Below, one piece after another: positions 1 through 5,912 of a stretch of 10,790 nt of DNA. The DNA is taken from positions 1 through 10,790 of the forward strand of contig CALGMY010000228.1 in assembly GCA_937958785.1 (NCBI GenBank). Reading direction: 5' to 3'. Made by a program: the position numbers and the translations under genes. Under the pieces are notes generated by a model, which was not told where the DNA came from, did not search any database, and worked only from the letters and a program-made list of their open reading frames with translations. Source of the DNA: an uncultured Gammaproteobacteria bacterium. Its GTDB lineage: Bacteria; Pseudomonadota; Gammaproteobacteria; Steroidobacterales; GCA-2729495. The number at the start of each line of letters is the position of its first letter. Positions within the stretch are counted from its first letter, which is position 1.

Positions 1-851
1 AAGAAGGACAGCATCGTCGGCAGGTCCTGCATGGGCACGTCCGAGCCCACGAAGATCACCCGCCACCCGGACAGCTGGTACAGGTCAGCAAGCGCGCGCA
101 GGCCCACGTCGTGCACGTTGCCGGCCACGGCGGCGACCAGCACCGTGCGGCCGTTGGGGTCGCTGCGCGGGGCCTGGTTCGCAACCACGGACATGGCCCG
201 CTTGGTGGCCTCGGTTACCATGTGCTCCTCGGCGATGCTGAGCTCGCCCGCATGCCACAGCCGCCCCACCTCGCGCTGGGCGGGCAGGAGGACGTCGGTG
301 TAGGCAGCCCGGGGGCCGAGCCCGTCGAGCGCGGCGGCGGTCACGAGCCCGATGGCGTCGGCCACGTTACCTTCGAGGATTTTCTGCAGGTAGCCGAGCG
401 CCAGCCGGTCGGCGGGCCGCTTCGGATCCAGCTCGGACGGGTCCGGCGGCGGGGCCGGCGAGGCCAGGAGCTTCAGGGCCTGGTCCAGGCAGGACAGCGT
501 CGGTTCCAGCGCGGGCTTCGGGAGCCGCTCGACGAGGACGTCCCGCAGGGCCTGGATGCTGTGGCGGATGTCCTGGTCGTCCTGGCCCCGGGCGCGGAAA
601 GCCTTGCGGGACCAGGTCACCCGGCCGAGGAACAGCCGCGCGTCTCCGGCCAGCACCGCCGCGGACAGTTCGAGAACCCGCTGGGTGAGATGGCTGCGCC
701 AGGACGCCAGCGCGCCTGGCCCCTGGCGATCCTTGAGGCCCGGGTCCCGCTCCACCATCAGGGACGCCGCAAAGCCGGCGTAACCCGCCGCCCCACGCTC
801 GAGAAGATCCCCGGCGAAGGGATTGCCATTGTTTGGTTGCGCGCGGGCCAT
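1..851 (-). CDS. Cobalamin (B12)-binding protein with photoreceptor-like Wx9EH cap, 3' end outside the window
   Basis: ATG at 851-849 opens a frame of 283 codons that runs off the left edge, so the C-terminus is missing. Residues 1 to about 140 are helical-looking and rich in Leu, Arg and Ala; no helix-turn-helix or kinase motif is visible there. Residues about 150-225 resemble the four-helix B12-binding cap, with LLPAQREVGRLW followed by AGELSIAEEH. W at nt 255-257 and EH at nt 222-227 are exactly nine residues apart, giving the Wx9EH motif of CarH-type adenosylcobalamin photoreceptors. Residues about 234-283 begin a Rossmann B12-binding domain: VLVAAVAGNVHDVG, with the presumed cobalt-ligand His at nt 111-113. 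The usual Asp/Glu two residues before that His is Asn. The family binds cobalamin for light sensing, regulation or methyl transfer. A regulatory, AerR/PpaA-like role is inference. The gene lies 93 nt downstream of the SDR-like gene on the same strand; its ribosome site is weak. Roughly 75-90 residues of the Rossmann domain should lie outside the window. Confidence 0.9.
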   Translation of the reverse strand, partial: MARAQPNNGNPFAGDLLERGAAGYAGFAASLMVERDPGLKDRQGPGALASWRSHLTQRVLELSAAVLAGDARLFLGRVTWSRKAFRARGQDDQDIRHSIQALRDVLVERLPKPALEPTLSCLDQALKLLASPAPPPDPSELDPKRPADRLALGYLQKILEGNVADAIGLVTAAALDGLGPRAAYTDVLLPAQREVGRLWHAGELSIAEEHMVTEATKRAMSVVANQAPRSDPNGRTVLVAAVAGNVHDVGLRALADLYQLSGWRVIFVGSDVPMQDLPTMLSF

Positions 852-903
852 GCTGCTGATCCGTCTCGATATTCCGGCTTGACGTCCGGTTTTCGCCGCC
901 ACC

Positions 904-926
904 CCCGGGCCGGATTCAGGCCCGGG
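904..926. repeat. Perfect 8-bp inverted repeat between two minus-strand genes
   Basis: CCCGGGCC (904-911) and GGCCCGGG (919-926) form a perfect 8-bp stem around a 7-nt loop. On the minus strand it starts 18 nt after the stop codon of the SDR-like gene (945) and ends 52 nt before the ATG of the cobalamin-binding gene (851). No U-tract follows on either strand, so it is not a canonical intrinsic terminator. It could act as an RNA 3'-end stabiliser or an attenuating hairpin between the two genes. Confidence 0.45.
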
Positions 927-944
927 TGGGCCCACGTCCCGGTT

Positions 945-1622
945 CTACACAGGGCCGCCCGGCAGGTCCTCACCCCGCTGCAACGGGGGCTGCCGCCGGA
1001 TGGCCGGGTCCACCGTATGGTAGACCTTGCCGACGGTCAGCGGGTCATCCAGGCAATCCACCACCAGCCGGGCCAGGTCGGCCCGGTTGATGACGCCCAT
1101 GGCGGCCCGGTCCTCGGTCCGGATCGCCGTGCCGCTGGCGGGGTCATGGGTCATGCCCCCCGGGCGCAGGATGGTGTAGTCGAGACCGCTCTGCATGAGG
1201 TAGTTCTCGCCGAGGGTCTTCTCGTCGAGCACCGCCCCGAGGTACTCCAGCACCTTCGGCGCCACCGTGCCCCGGCTGTCGCCGCAGCCGATCGCGGTGA
1301 CGAAAAGGAAGCGCCGCACGCCGGCCGCCCGGGCCGCATCCACCAGGTTGACGGTGCCGTGGTAGTCGGGGCGGGGTTCACCACGCTTCCCGCCGACGGT
1401 GTTGATGATGGCGCGGAAACTGCCGGCAGCCAGGGCACCGGCGACCGAGCGGGCGTCCAGCACGTCGCCTTGCCACAGGCGCACGCGCAACTGGAGCAGG
1501 GCCGCCATGTCGGTGGCCGGGCGGACGAAGGCCGTGACGGCCTCCCCGCGGGCCGTGAGCAGCCGCACCACCTCGAGGCCGGTCCCCCGGCTCGCACCCA
1601 CCACCAGCACACCGTCGGTCAC
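945..1622 (-). CDS. NAD(P)-binding SDR-like (atypical, NmrA/SDR_a5-type) protein
   Basis: This is a 225-residue Rossmann protein. The GTG start at 1622-1620 is preferred because the nucleotide-binding strand begins at once (TDGVLVVGASRGTG) and an AGGGG-like ribosome site lies about 10 nt upstream. An in-frame TTG at 1676 would add 18 residues with no family-like content. Visible motifs are GASRGTG at residues 9-15 (dinucleotide binding), QGDVLDARSV near 51-60 (the D that usually marks the adenine site), RRFLFVTAIGCGDS near 103-115 and YLMQSGLDYTILRPGG at 141-156, the signature of NAD(P)H-binding atypical SDRs. The classical YxxxK pair is not clear, so it may be a redox sensor, an epimerase-like enzyme or a quinone/flavin-type reductase. 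The substrate is unknown. It is divergent from the signal-peptide SDR at 1769 and upstream of the cobalamin-binding gene. Confidence 0.88.
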   Translation of the reverse strand: MTDGVLVVGASRGTGLEVVRLLTARGEAVTAFVRPATDMAALLQLRVRLWQGDVLDARSVAGALAAGSFRAIINTVGGKRGEPRPDYHGTVNLVDAARAAGVRRFLFVTAIGCGDSRGTVAPKVLEYLGAVLDEKTLGENYLMQSGLDYTILRPGGMTHDPASGTAIRTEDRAAMGVINRADLARLVVDCLDDPLTVGKVYHTVDPAIRRQPPLQRGEDLPGGPV

Positions 1623-1755
1623 CGGATCCGCCCCTGCAGCAAAGGGCACTAGCCTAGCAACCGGGACCGGTCGCAACCACCTGTCGGGGCCGGCGGACAG
1701 CCACCTTGACGGTGGCAGCGCGCTTGCCGGAAGCTCAGCGGCCGTCAGATCGCCC

Positions 1756-1760
1756 GGAGA
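1756..1760 (+). promoter_or_regulatory. Ribosome binding site that fixes the start at 1769
   Basis: GGAGA at 1756-1760 is followed by an 8-nt spacer and ATG at 1769-1771. The longer in-frame start at 1706 has no comparable site and would add 21 residues that disrupt an otherwise clean signal peptide. Confidence 0.6.
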
Positions 1761-1768
1761 TCACCCCC

Positions 1769-2581
1769 ATGCGCCTGTCCGCCCTCGCTGCCACCGGCCT
1801 CCTCGTCGCCGCCGCCTCCGGCCCCGGCCTGGCCGCCGACGCCAAGCCCACGGTGCTGATCACCGGTGCCAACCGGGGCATCGGACTCGAGCTGGTCCGG
1901 CAGTATTCGGCCCGGGACTGGCGCATCATCGCGACCGCCCGGGATGCGGACGGCGCCACCGACCTCAAGGCGCTGGCCAAGGCGGACCCGGACATCACCA
2001 TCGAGCAGCTCGACGTGACGGACCATGCGGGCATCGACGCCCTGGCCTCCAAGTACAAGGACCAGCCCATCGACGTCCTGCTGAGCAATGCCGCCAAGAC
2101 GCCCCGCTACATGTCCGCCATGCGGGGAGTCAACACCCTCGACTACGAAGAGGCCCGCAACAGCTTCGAGATCAATGCGCTGGGGCCCGCGAAGCTGGTG
2201 GCGGACTTCCTGCCTCACGTCGAGAAGTCCGGTCAGAAGAAGATCGCCATCATCTCCAGCAAGGCAGGCTCATTCGCCGAGAGCCCGAAGATGCCCATGA
2301 TGTACGAGTACCGCACGAGCAAGGCGGCCCTCAACATGATCATCTACACACTGGGCTTCGAGACCGCCAAGAAGGGGGTCACGATCGCGGCCATCTCCCC
2401 GGGCTCGGTGGACACCAAGCCCGTGGAGGGCGAGCTGGGCTTCGGCAGCAGCTTCAAGCAGCCCGGCGCCATCCCGCCCGAAGAGAGCGTGGCCGGGATC
2501 ATCAAGGTGATCGACGGCCTCACCCCCGCCCAGAACGGCCAGTTCCTCGACTTCAAGGATGGCCGGGTCATCCCCTGGTAG
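1769..2581 (+). CDS. Short-chain dehydrogenase/reductase with an N-terminal Sec-type signal peptide
   Basis: This 270-residue classical SDR starts at ATG 1769. Residues 1-23 look like a Sec signal peptide: MRLS, a hydrophobic Ala/Leu stretch, then GLAA before DAKP. There is no twin arginine and no lipobox. The rest is a full SDR core: TGANRGIG at 32-39 (cofactor glycine motif), LDVTD at 81-85, SNAA at 106-109, the structural/catalytic Asn at 136, IISSKAGS with the catalytic Ser at 163/164, and YRTSK at 181-185 giving Tyr181 and Lys185. Homology is closest to the C-factor/sniffer-like SDRs (inference from the motif wording). The odd point is an NAD(P)-dependent fold apparently directed to the periplasm, where free cofactor is scarce. 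The leader could instead act as a membrane anchor. It is divergent from the SDR-like gene at 945-1622; the 146-bp gap should hold both promoters, but I see no strong consensus there. Confidence 0.9.
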   Translation: MRLSALAATGLLVAAASGPGLAADAKPTVLITGANRGIGLELVRQYSARDWRIIATARDADGATDLKALAKADPDITIEQLDVTDHAGIDALASKYKDQPIDVLLSNAAKTPRYMSAMRGVNTLDYEEARNSFEINALGPAKLVADFLPHVEKSGQKKIAIISSKAGSFAESPKMPMMYEYRTSKAALNMIIYTLGFETAKKGVTIAAISPGSVDTKPVEGELGFGSSFKQPGAIPPEESVAGIIKVIDGLTPAQNGQFLDFKDGRVIPW

Positions 2582-2590
2582 GCGGGCTCC

Positions 2591-2695
2591 TCAGACGATG
2601 AAGATCGCCCGGACGATGCCCGCGAGGGCCACGAGGCCGAGGACGACATAGAACCCGGTCTCGATGTACTCGTTCACCGACTTGATGTGCTTCAT
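2591..2695 (-). CDS. Small single-pass membrane protein, 34 residues, family unknown
   Basis: ATG at 2695-2693 opens a 34-codon frame ending in TGA at 2593-2591. The N-terminal half is charged and polar (MKHIKSVNEYIETG). Residues 15-34 are almost wholly hydrophobic (FYVVLGLVALAGIVRAIFIV, with one Arg at 29), which fits a single transmembrane helix. A strong ribosome site, GGAGAA at 2708-2703, lies 7 nt before the ATG. Codon choice is GC3-rich like its neighbours. It converges on the SDR gene, with 9 nt between their stop codons, and is divergent from the DOMON-namZ operon. It is too short for most gene callers. I do not recognise the family. The ribosome site, hydrophobicity and position make chance unlikely but not excluded. 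Confidence 0.7.
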   Translation of the reverse strand: MKHIKSVNEYIETGFYVVLGLVALAGIVRAIFIV

Positions 2696-2702
2696 GATCG
2701 CG

Positions 2703-2708
2703 TTCTCC
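2703..2708 (-). promoter_or_regulatory. Shine-Dalgarno of the 34-residue membrane protein
   Basis: On the minus strand, GGAGAA ends 7 nt before the ATG at 2695. It is one of the best-matched ribosome sites in the window and is the main support for translation of the small ORF. Confidence 0.6.
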
Positions 2709-2814
2709 GGTTGGGGGGGCAGTGCCGGGGACCATCCCCGTTAACCCCGCATGACCCGTACTTCGGCGGTACCGGGTCATCCGGATGCGGCGCCGGGCCC
2801 TGCGTTACAAAGAG

Positions 2815-2842
2815 TTACACCTGGCCGCCCCTGGCCTACACT
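2815..2842 (+). promoter_or_regulatory. Possible promoter giving a leaderless DOMON-namZ mRNA
   Basis: TACACT at 2837-2842 matches the -10 consensus at four of six positions and ends six bases before the ATG at 2849. A weak TTACAC at 2815-2820 sits 16 nt further upstream. Transcription from this -10 would begin at or next to the A of the start codon. There is no Shine-Dalgarno before that ATG, so a leaderless transcript is consistent with what is visible. The -35 match is poor. Confidence 0.35.
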
Positions 2843-2848
2843 GGCGCC

Positions 2849-3394
2849 ATGCAGCTCGAACTCCATCCGGACTCCGCCCGTGGTGCCGTGGCGGGACTCA
2901 CGGGCAGCGCCCGCTACGGCGCTGACGGCGCCCTGGAACTGGCATTCCGCCTGACGGGCGACGTGGGGCAGCTCCGGTTGCCCCCGGCCGGGCCGCCGGC
3001 GCGGGCCGACGGCCTGTGGCACCACACCTGCTTCGAGGCGTTCATTGCCGACCCCCACTCCCGGGGCTACGTGGAACTCAATTTCGCGCCCTCCGGCACG
3101 TTCGCCGTCTACGGGTTCCGGGGCTACCGGGACGGGGGCGTCGCCCTCCCGCTGCGCCAGGAGCCGGTCGCGACCTGGCGCCGGACGGACGGGGAGCTCG
3201 CCCTCGAGGCCCGCTTCCGGATGGACGCCCTGCCCGGCCCGCCGGGTCCGCGCCCGCCCGTGGCCGTGCAGGTGGCCCTGGCGGCCGTGGTGGAGGCCGG
3301 AGCCGGCGGGCTCGCCTACTGGGCCTTGCGCCACCCGCCGGGCAAGCCGGACTTCCACCACCCCGACGGGTTCGTGCTGAAGGTCGAGCCGTGA
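2849..3394 (+). CDS. DOMON-like domain protein, partner of NamZ
   Basis: This 181-residue single-domain protein starts at ATG 2849. The in-frame ATG at 2687 would add 54 low-complexity residues and overlap the small-ORF start, so it is rejected. Motifs fit the DOMON_murB-like group: LWHHTCFEAFIA at 56-67, YVELNFAPSGTFAVYGF at 74-90, and YWALRHPPGKPDFHHPDGF at 157-175. There is no signal peptide, so it should be cytoplasmic. DOMON folds are beta-sandwiches that bind sugars or heme; no clear heme Met/His pair is assigned here. Its TGA overlaps the GTG of the next gene (GTGA at 3391-3394), a translational coupling that implies stoichiometric production with the muramidase. A sugar- or muropeptide-binding role is inferred from this partner. 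Confidence 0.85.
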   Translation: MQLELHPDSARGAVAGLTGSARYGADGALELAFRLTGDVGQLRLPPAGPPARADGLWHHTCFEAFIADPHSRGYVELNFAPSGTFAVYGFRGYRDGGVALPLRQEPVATWRRTDGELALEARFRMDALPGPPGPRPPVAVQVALAAVVEAGAGGLAYWALRHPPGKPDFHHPDGFVLKVEP

Positions 3395-4596
3395 ATTTCG
3401 GACTGGACCGGTTGGTGGCCGACGCAGCGCTCCGCCGGCCGCTCGAGGACCGGCGCGTCGCACTGCTGGCCCACCCGGCTTCCCTGACCCGGGATCTCGT
3501 CCACGGCCTCGACGCACTCGCCGCGGTGCCCGGGGTGAAGCTGACGGCCGCCTTCGGGCCCCAGCACGGCCTCAAGGGCGACAAGCAGGACAACATGGTG
3601 GAGTCGCCGGACTTCACCGACCCGGAACACGGCATCCCGGTGTTCAGCCTCTACGGCGACGTGCGCCGGCCGACGGCCGCCATGCTGGACACCTTCGACG
3701 TGCTGCTCGTCGACCTGCAGGACCTGGGTTGCCGCATCTACACCTTCATCACCACGCTCCGCTACGTGCTCGAGGACTGCGCCCGGGCGGGCAAGGCCGT
3801 CTGGGTGCTGGACCGGCCGAATCCGGCGGGCCGGCCCGTGGAGGGGCTGACGCTGCGCCCGGGCTGGGAGAGCTTCGTCGGGGCCGGCCCCCTGCCCATG
3901 CGCCACGGCCTCACCCTGGGGGAGCTCGGCCACTGGTTCATCGCGGATGGCGACCTCAGCCTGGATTACCGGGTGATCGGCCTGGAAGGCTGGCAGCCGG
4001 ACACGGCTCCCGGCTACGGCTGGCCGCTCCACGAGCGGAGCTGGGTGAACCCGAGCCCGAACGCGCCGAACCTCGCCATGGCCCGCTGCTACGCGGGCAC
4101 CGTGATGCTGGAGGGCACGACGCTCTCCGAGGGCCGCGGTACGACCCGGCCGCTGGAACTCTTCGGCGCGCCGGACCTGGATGCGGGCGCCCTGCTCGCC
4201 CGCATGGCGACACTCGCCCCCGACTGGCTGGCCGGCTGCCGGCTGCGCCCCTGCTGGTTCGAACCGACCTTCCACAAGCACGCGGGTCGGCTCTGCCAGG
4301 GCCTGCAGATCCACGTGGACGACCCGGCCTACGATCACGCCCGCTTCCGCCCCTGGCGGCTCCAGGCACTGGCCTTCAAGGCCCTGCGCCAGCTGCGGCC
4401 CGACTACCCCCTCTGGCGGGACTTCCCCTACGAATATGAACAGGGGCGGCTCGCCATCGACCTCATCAATGGCGGCCCGCTGCTGCGGGAGTGGGTGGAC
4501 GACCCGGCCGCCACGCCCGGGGACCTGGAGGCGCTGGCCCGGGCGGACGAGGACGCCTGGACTAGGGCGCGGGCGCCCTTCCTGCGGTACCGCTGA
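3391..4596 (+). CDS. namZ: Exo-beta-N-acetylmuramidase NamZ-like (DUF1343, GH171)
   Basis: The GTG at 3391 gives 401 residues. GAAGG at 3379-3383 is a well-placed ribosome site and the codon overlaps the DOMON stop. The frame is open further upstream, but that part is antisense-like shadow of the DOMON gene. Conserved blocks of the DUF1343/YbbC family are visible in order: FGPQHGLKGDKQDNM (55-69), DLQDLGCRIYTFITTL (108-123), DRPNPAGRPVEG (141-152), MRHGLTLGELG (170-180), NPSPNAPN (220-227), EGTTLSEGRGTTRPLE (241-256) and PTFHKHAG (292-299). Characterised members remove non-reducing terminal MurNAc from peptidoglycan fragments, so a murein-recycling role is expected. Many family members are secreted or lipoproteins; this one has no signal peptide and should act on imported fragments in the cytoplasm. 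Its 3' end overlaps the convergent PEP-CTERM gene by 35 bp. Confidence 0.93.
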   Translation: MNFGLDRLVADAALRRPLEDRRVALLAHPASLTRDLVHGLDALAAVPGVKLTAAFGPQHGLKGDKQDNMVESPDFTDPEHGIPVFSLYGDVRRPTAAMLDTFDVLLVDLQDLGCRIYTFITTLRYVLEDCARAGKAVWVLDRPNPAGRPVEGLTLRPGWESFVGAGPLPMRHGLTLGELGHWFIADGDLSLDYRVIGLEGWQPDTAPGYGWPLHERSWVNPSPNAPNLAMARCYAGTVMLEGTTLSEGRGTTRPLELFGAPDLDAGALLARMATLAPDWLAGCRLRPCWFEPTFHKHAGRLCQGLQIHVDDPAYDHARFRPWRLQALAFKALRQLRPDYPLWRDFPYEYEQGRLAIDLINGGPLLREWVDDPAATPGDLEALARADEDAWTRARAPFLRYR

Positions 4597-5317
4597 GCCG
4601 GCCCCGGCTGCCGGCGACGAGCCCAACCAGGGCAGAGCCCAGCAGCACGAGCCCGCCGGGGAGCGGAACGGCGGAGATCACGACGTTGTCCAGGTGGACG
4701 GCGGCCAGCCGGTTCGCCGAGTTGCTGCCGGTCTGGAAACCCAGGGCGAAGCGCACATCCCGCAGGTCCGCCGGCTGGTCGAAGACCTGCGAGCTGCTGA
4801 AGTTCACGCCATTCACAGCCGAGGTCCATCGGCGCGTGGCCTCGTCGAACTGCACCGTCACGTGCAGCAGCGTGTCGTTGCTGATCGCCATGGATCCGTA
4901 TCCCGAGGCGAACAGGGTGCCACTGCTGCGGAACTGCAGGAAATTGACCGTGGGCGCGTCGAAGAACACGGTGAACTGGAGACTGGCCGGTGCGCCGACG
5001 AAGTTGACCAGCAGCACGTCGAAGCTGAGGTTGATGGCCGTGACATGGGCGGGAATCGCGTACTCCGCCTGGTCATAGAAGAAGTTCGGCACATTGCCGA
5101 CGGTGCTGAAGCGGGCTGAGCTGGAGGTCATGGCGCCCTCCGGACCCACGACGTCCGGCAGACCCCAGGTCATGGCGCCCGTAACCGCCGTGTAGTCCAC
5201 CGGATCGCCAGGCTCGAAGGTGTCCTGGTAGAGCAGGGAACCGCTGGCAAGGCCGGCATTCAGCAGGAGTCCGGCGGCGACCCCCGCCATGGCCCGCGTT
5301 CGGACGCGGAAGGGCAT
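4562..5317 (-). CDS. Exported PEP-CTERM/VPLP-sorted protein
   Basis: This 251-residue protein starts at ATG 5317, with GGGGGA at 5328-5323 five bases upstream. The N-terminus has a basic stretch (RVRTR) then a hydrophobic Ala/Leu/Gly segment to about residue 27, a Sec signal peptide. The mature part is rich in Ser, Asn, Thr and aromatic residues with beta-strand periodicity, as in extracellular beta-sandwich proteins. It ends in LDNVVISAVPLP (209-220), a hydrophobic helix (about 221-236) and a tail with Arg at 238, 240 and 247. This is the tripartite VPLP/PEP-CTERM exosortase signal. Such proteins are exported, cleaved and attached to or released from the surface, often with exopolysaccharide. 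No exosortase is in the window. The last 35 bp overlap namZ head to head. It may share the upstream minus-strand transcript or use the candidate promoter at 5347-5373. Confidence 0.88.
   Translation of the reverse strand: MPFRVRTRAMAGVAAGLLLNAGLASGSLLYQDTFEPGDPVDYTAVTGAMTWGLPDVVGPEGAMTSSSARFSTVGNVPNFFYDQAEYAIPAHVTAINLSFDVLLVNFVGAPASLQFTVFFDAPTVNFLQFRSSGTLFASGYGSMAISNDTLLHVTVQFDEATRRWTSAVNGVNFSSSQVFDQPADLRDVRFALGFQTGSNSANRLAAVHLDNVVISAVPLPGGLVLLGSALVGLVAGSRGRLSGTAGRAPAP
4565..4578. repeat. Palindrome inside the namZ / PEP-CTERM convergent overlap
   Basis: GGGCGC (4565-4570) and GCGCCC (4573-4578) are perfect inverted repeats separated by two bases. They lie within the 35-bp region coding for both namZ and the PEP-CTERM gene, immediately before the latter's TAG. 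There is no U-tract, but the position suggests it could help end or pause converging transcripts. Confidence 0.3.
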
Positions 5318-5346
5318 GGCATTCCCCCGGTGGCGGCAGTCCGGGG

Positions 5347-5373
5347 ATTATGCGCCGGATTCGCCCGCGTCAG
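5347..5373 (-). promoter_or_regulatory. Possible promoter of the PEP-CTERM gene
   Basis: On the minus strand, CTGACG (5373-5368, four of six -35 matches) and CATAAT (5352-5347, five of six -10 matches) are separated by 15 nt, a little short of ideal. The -35 overlaps the stop codon of the dioxygenase gene. A start near 5340 would leave a leader of about 20 nt containing the GGGGGA ribosome site. Confidence 0.35.
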
Positions 5374-5912
5374 CGGAAATTCGGCCCCATCACCCAGTAG
5401 CTGAGCGTCCGCCGCACGCCCCGGGTCACGGGGGTAACGCGGTGCATGATGATGCTGGGGAAGATGACCAGGGTGCCGGGTACCCGCATTTCCAGGCAGG
5501 CGACCGGGCCATTGGTGAAGAGCTCCAGGTCACCGCCCTCGAAGGGCTCGGTGCTTATGTTAATCACCGCCGTGATCTTGATGTCCGAGGGGCCCGGCTT
5601 GCCGTCGGTGTGCCACTGGTACTCGCCCTGGCGGTCGCTGGAGTAGACGTTGTAGTTGATGAAGTCCAGGTCCCGCATGTCGAAGATGTCGAGGCCGATG
5701 TCGCGGGTGTTGAAGTAGTGGACCCAGTGCATGGACCACTCCACGTACTGCTTGATCTGGCGCCACTGGATGATCTTCGTGTCCGCGGTCTTCACCGTGT
5801 TCCGGGCGGGGACATCGTGGGCATTGGCAAAGGTGTTCTGCTCGGCGAACCGGGCCACCTCCGCCACCTGCTGGGGGGTAAACAGCTGGACGACGTAGGG
5901 GACCAGGTTCAT
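5370..5912 (-). CDS. 2-oxoglutarate/Fe(II)-dependent dioxygenase, PKHD type
   Basis: This 180-residue protein starts at ATG 5912, with GGAG at 5924-5921 eight bases upstream inside the preceding gene. It shows the full 2OG oxygenase facial triad: YQWHTDG gives His101 and Asp103, and IIMHRVTPVTRGVRR gives His157 and the 2-oxoglutarate-binding Arg167. The block HRVTPVTRG is typical of the PiuC/YbiX and prolyl-4-hydroxylase-like PKHD family. At 180 residues it is a little shorter than PiuC and close to a bare catalytic core. It would use O2, Fe(II) and 2-oxoglutarate to hydroxylate or desaturate an unknown substrate in the cytoplasm. The start codon overlaps the bicupin stop (ATGA at 5912-5909), so the two are translationally coupled. 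The substrate cannot be deduced. Confidence 0.92.
   Translation of the reverse strand: MNLVPYVVQLFTPQQVAEVARFAEQNTFANAHDVPARNTVKTADTKIIQWRQIKQYVEWSMHWVHYFNTRDIGLDIFDMRDLDFINYNVYSSDRQGEYQWHTDGKPGPSDIKITAVINISTEPFEGGDLELFTNGPVACLEMRVPGTLVIFPSIIMHRVTPVTRGVRRTLSYWVMGPNFR

Noticed and set aside
904..926. Inverted repeat as an intrinsic terminator
   Set aside because: The stem is good but no U-rich tract follows on either strand, so it is listed only as a repeat.
111..1652. 513-codon open frame on the plus strand
   Set aside because: It is antisense to two recognisable minus-strand genes (B12-binding and SDR-like). Its composition is Gly/Arg/His-rich with no family motif, a typical shadow in high-G+C DNA.
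2687..2848. Upstream ATG extending the DOMON gene by 54 residues
   Set aside because: The extension is low-complexity, lacks a ribosome site and overlaps the start of the small minus-strand ORF. Family-like sequence begins at 2849.
3316..4626. 436-codon open frame on the minus strand
   Set aside because: It is fully antisense to namZ, whose motifs are clear. No motif is seen in the antisense translation.
5325..5346. CCCCGG/CCGGGG hairpin before the PEP-CTERM gene as a terminator or ribosome-site switch
   Set aside because: The stem is six bases with a 10-nt loop and no U-tract. A transcript from the nearby candidate promoter would start inside it.
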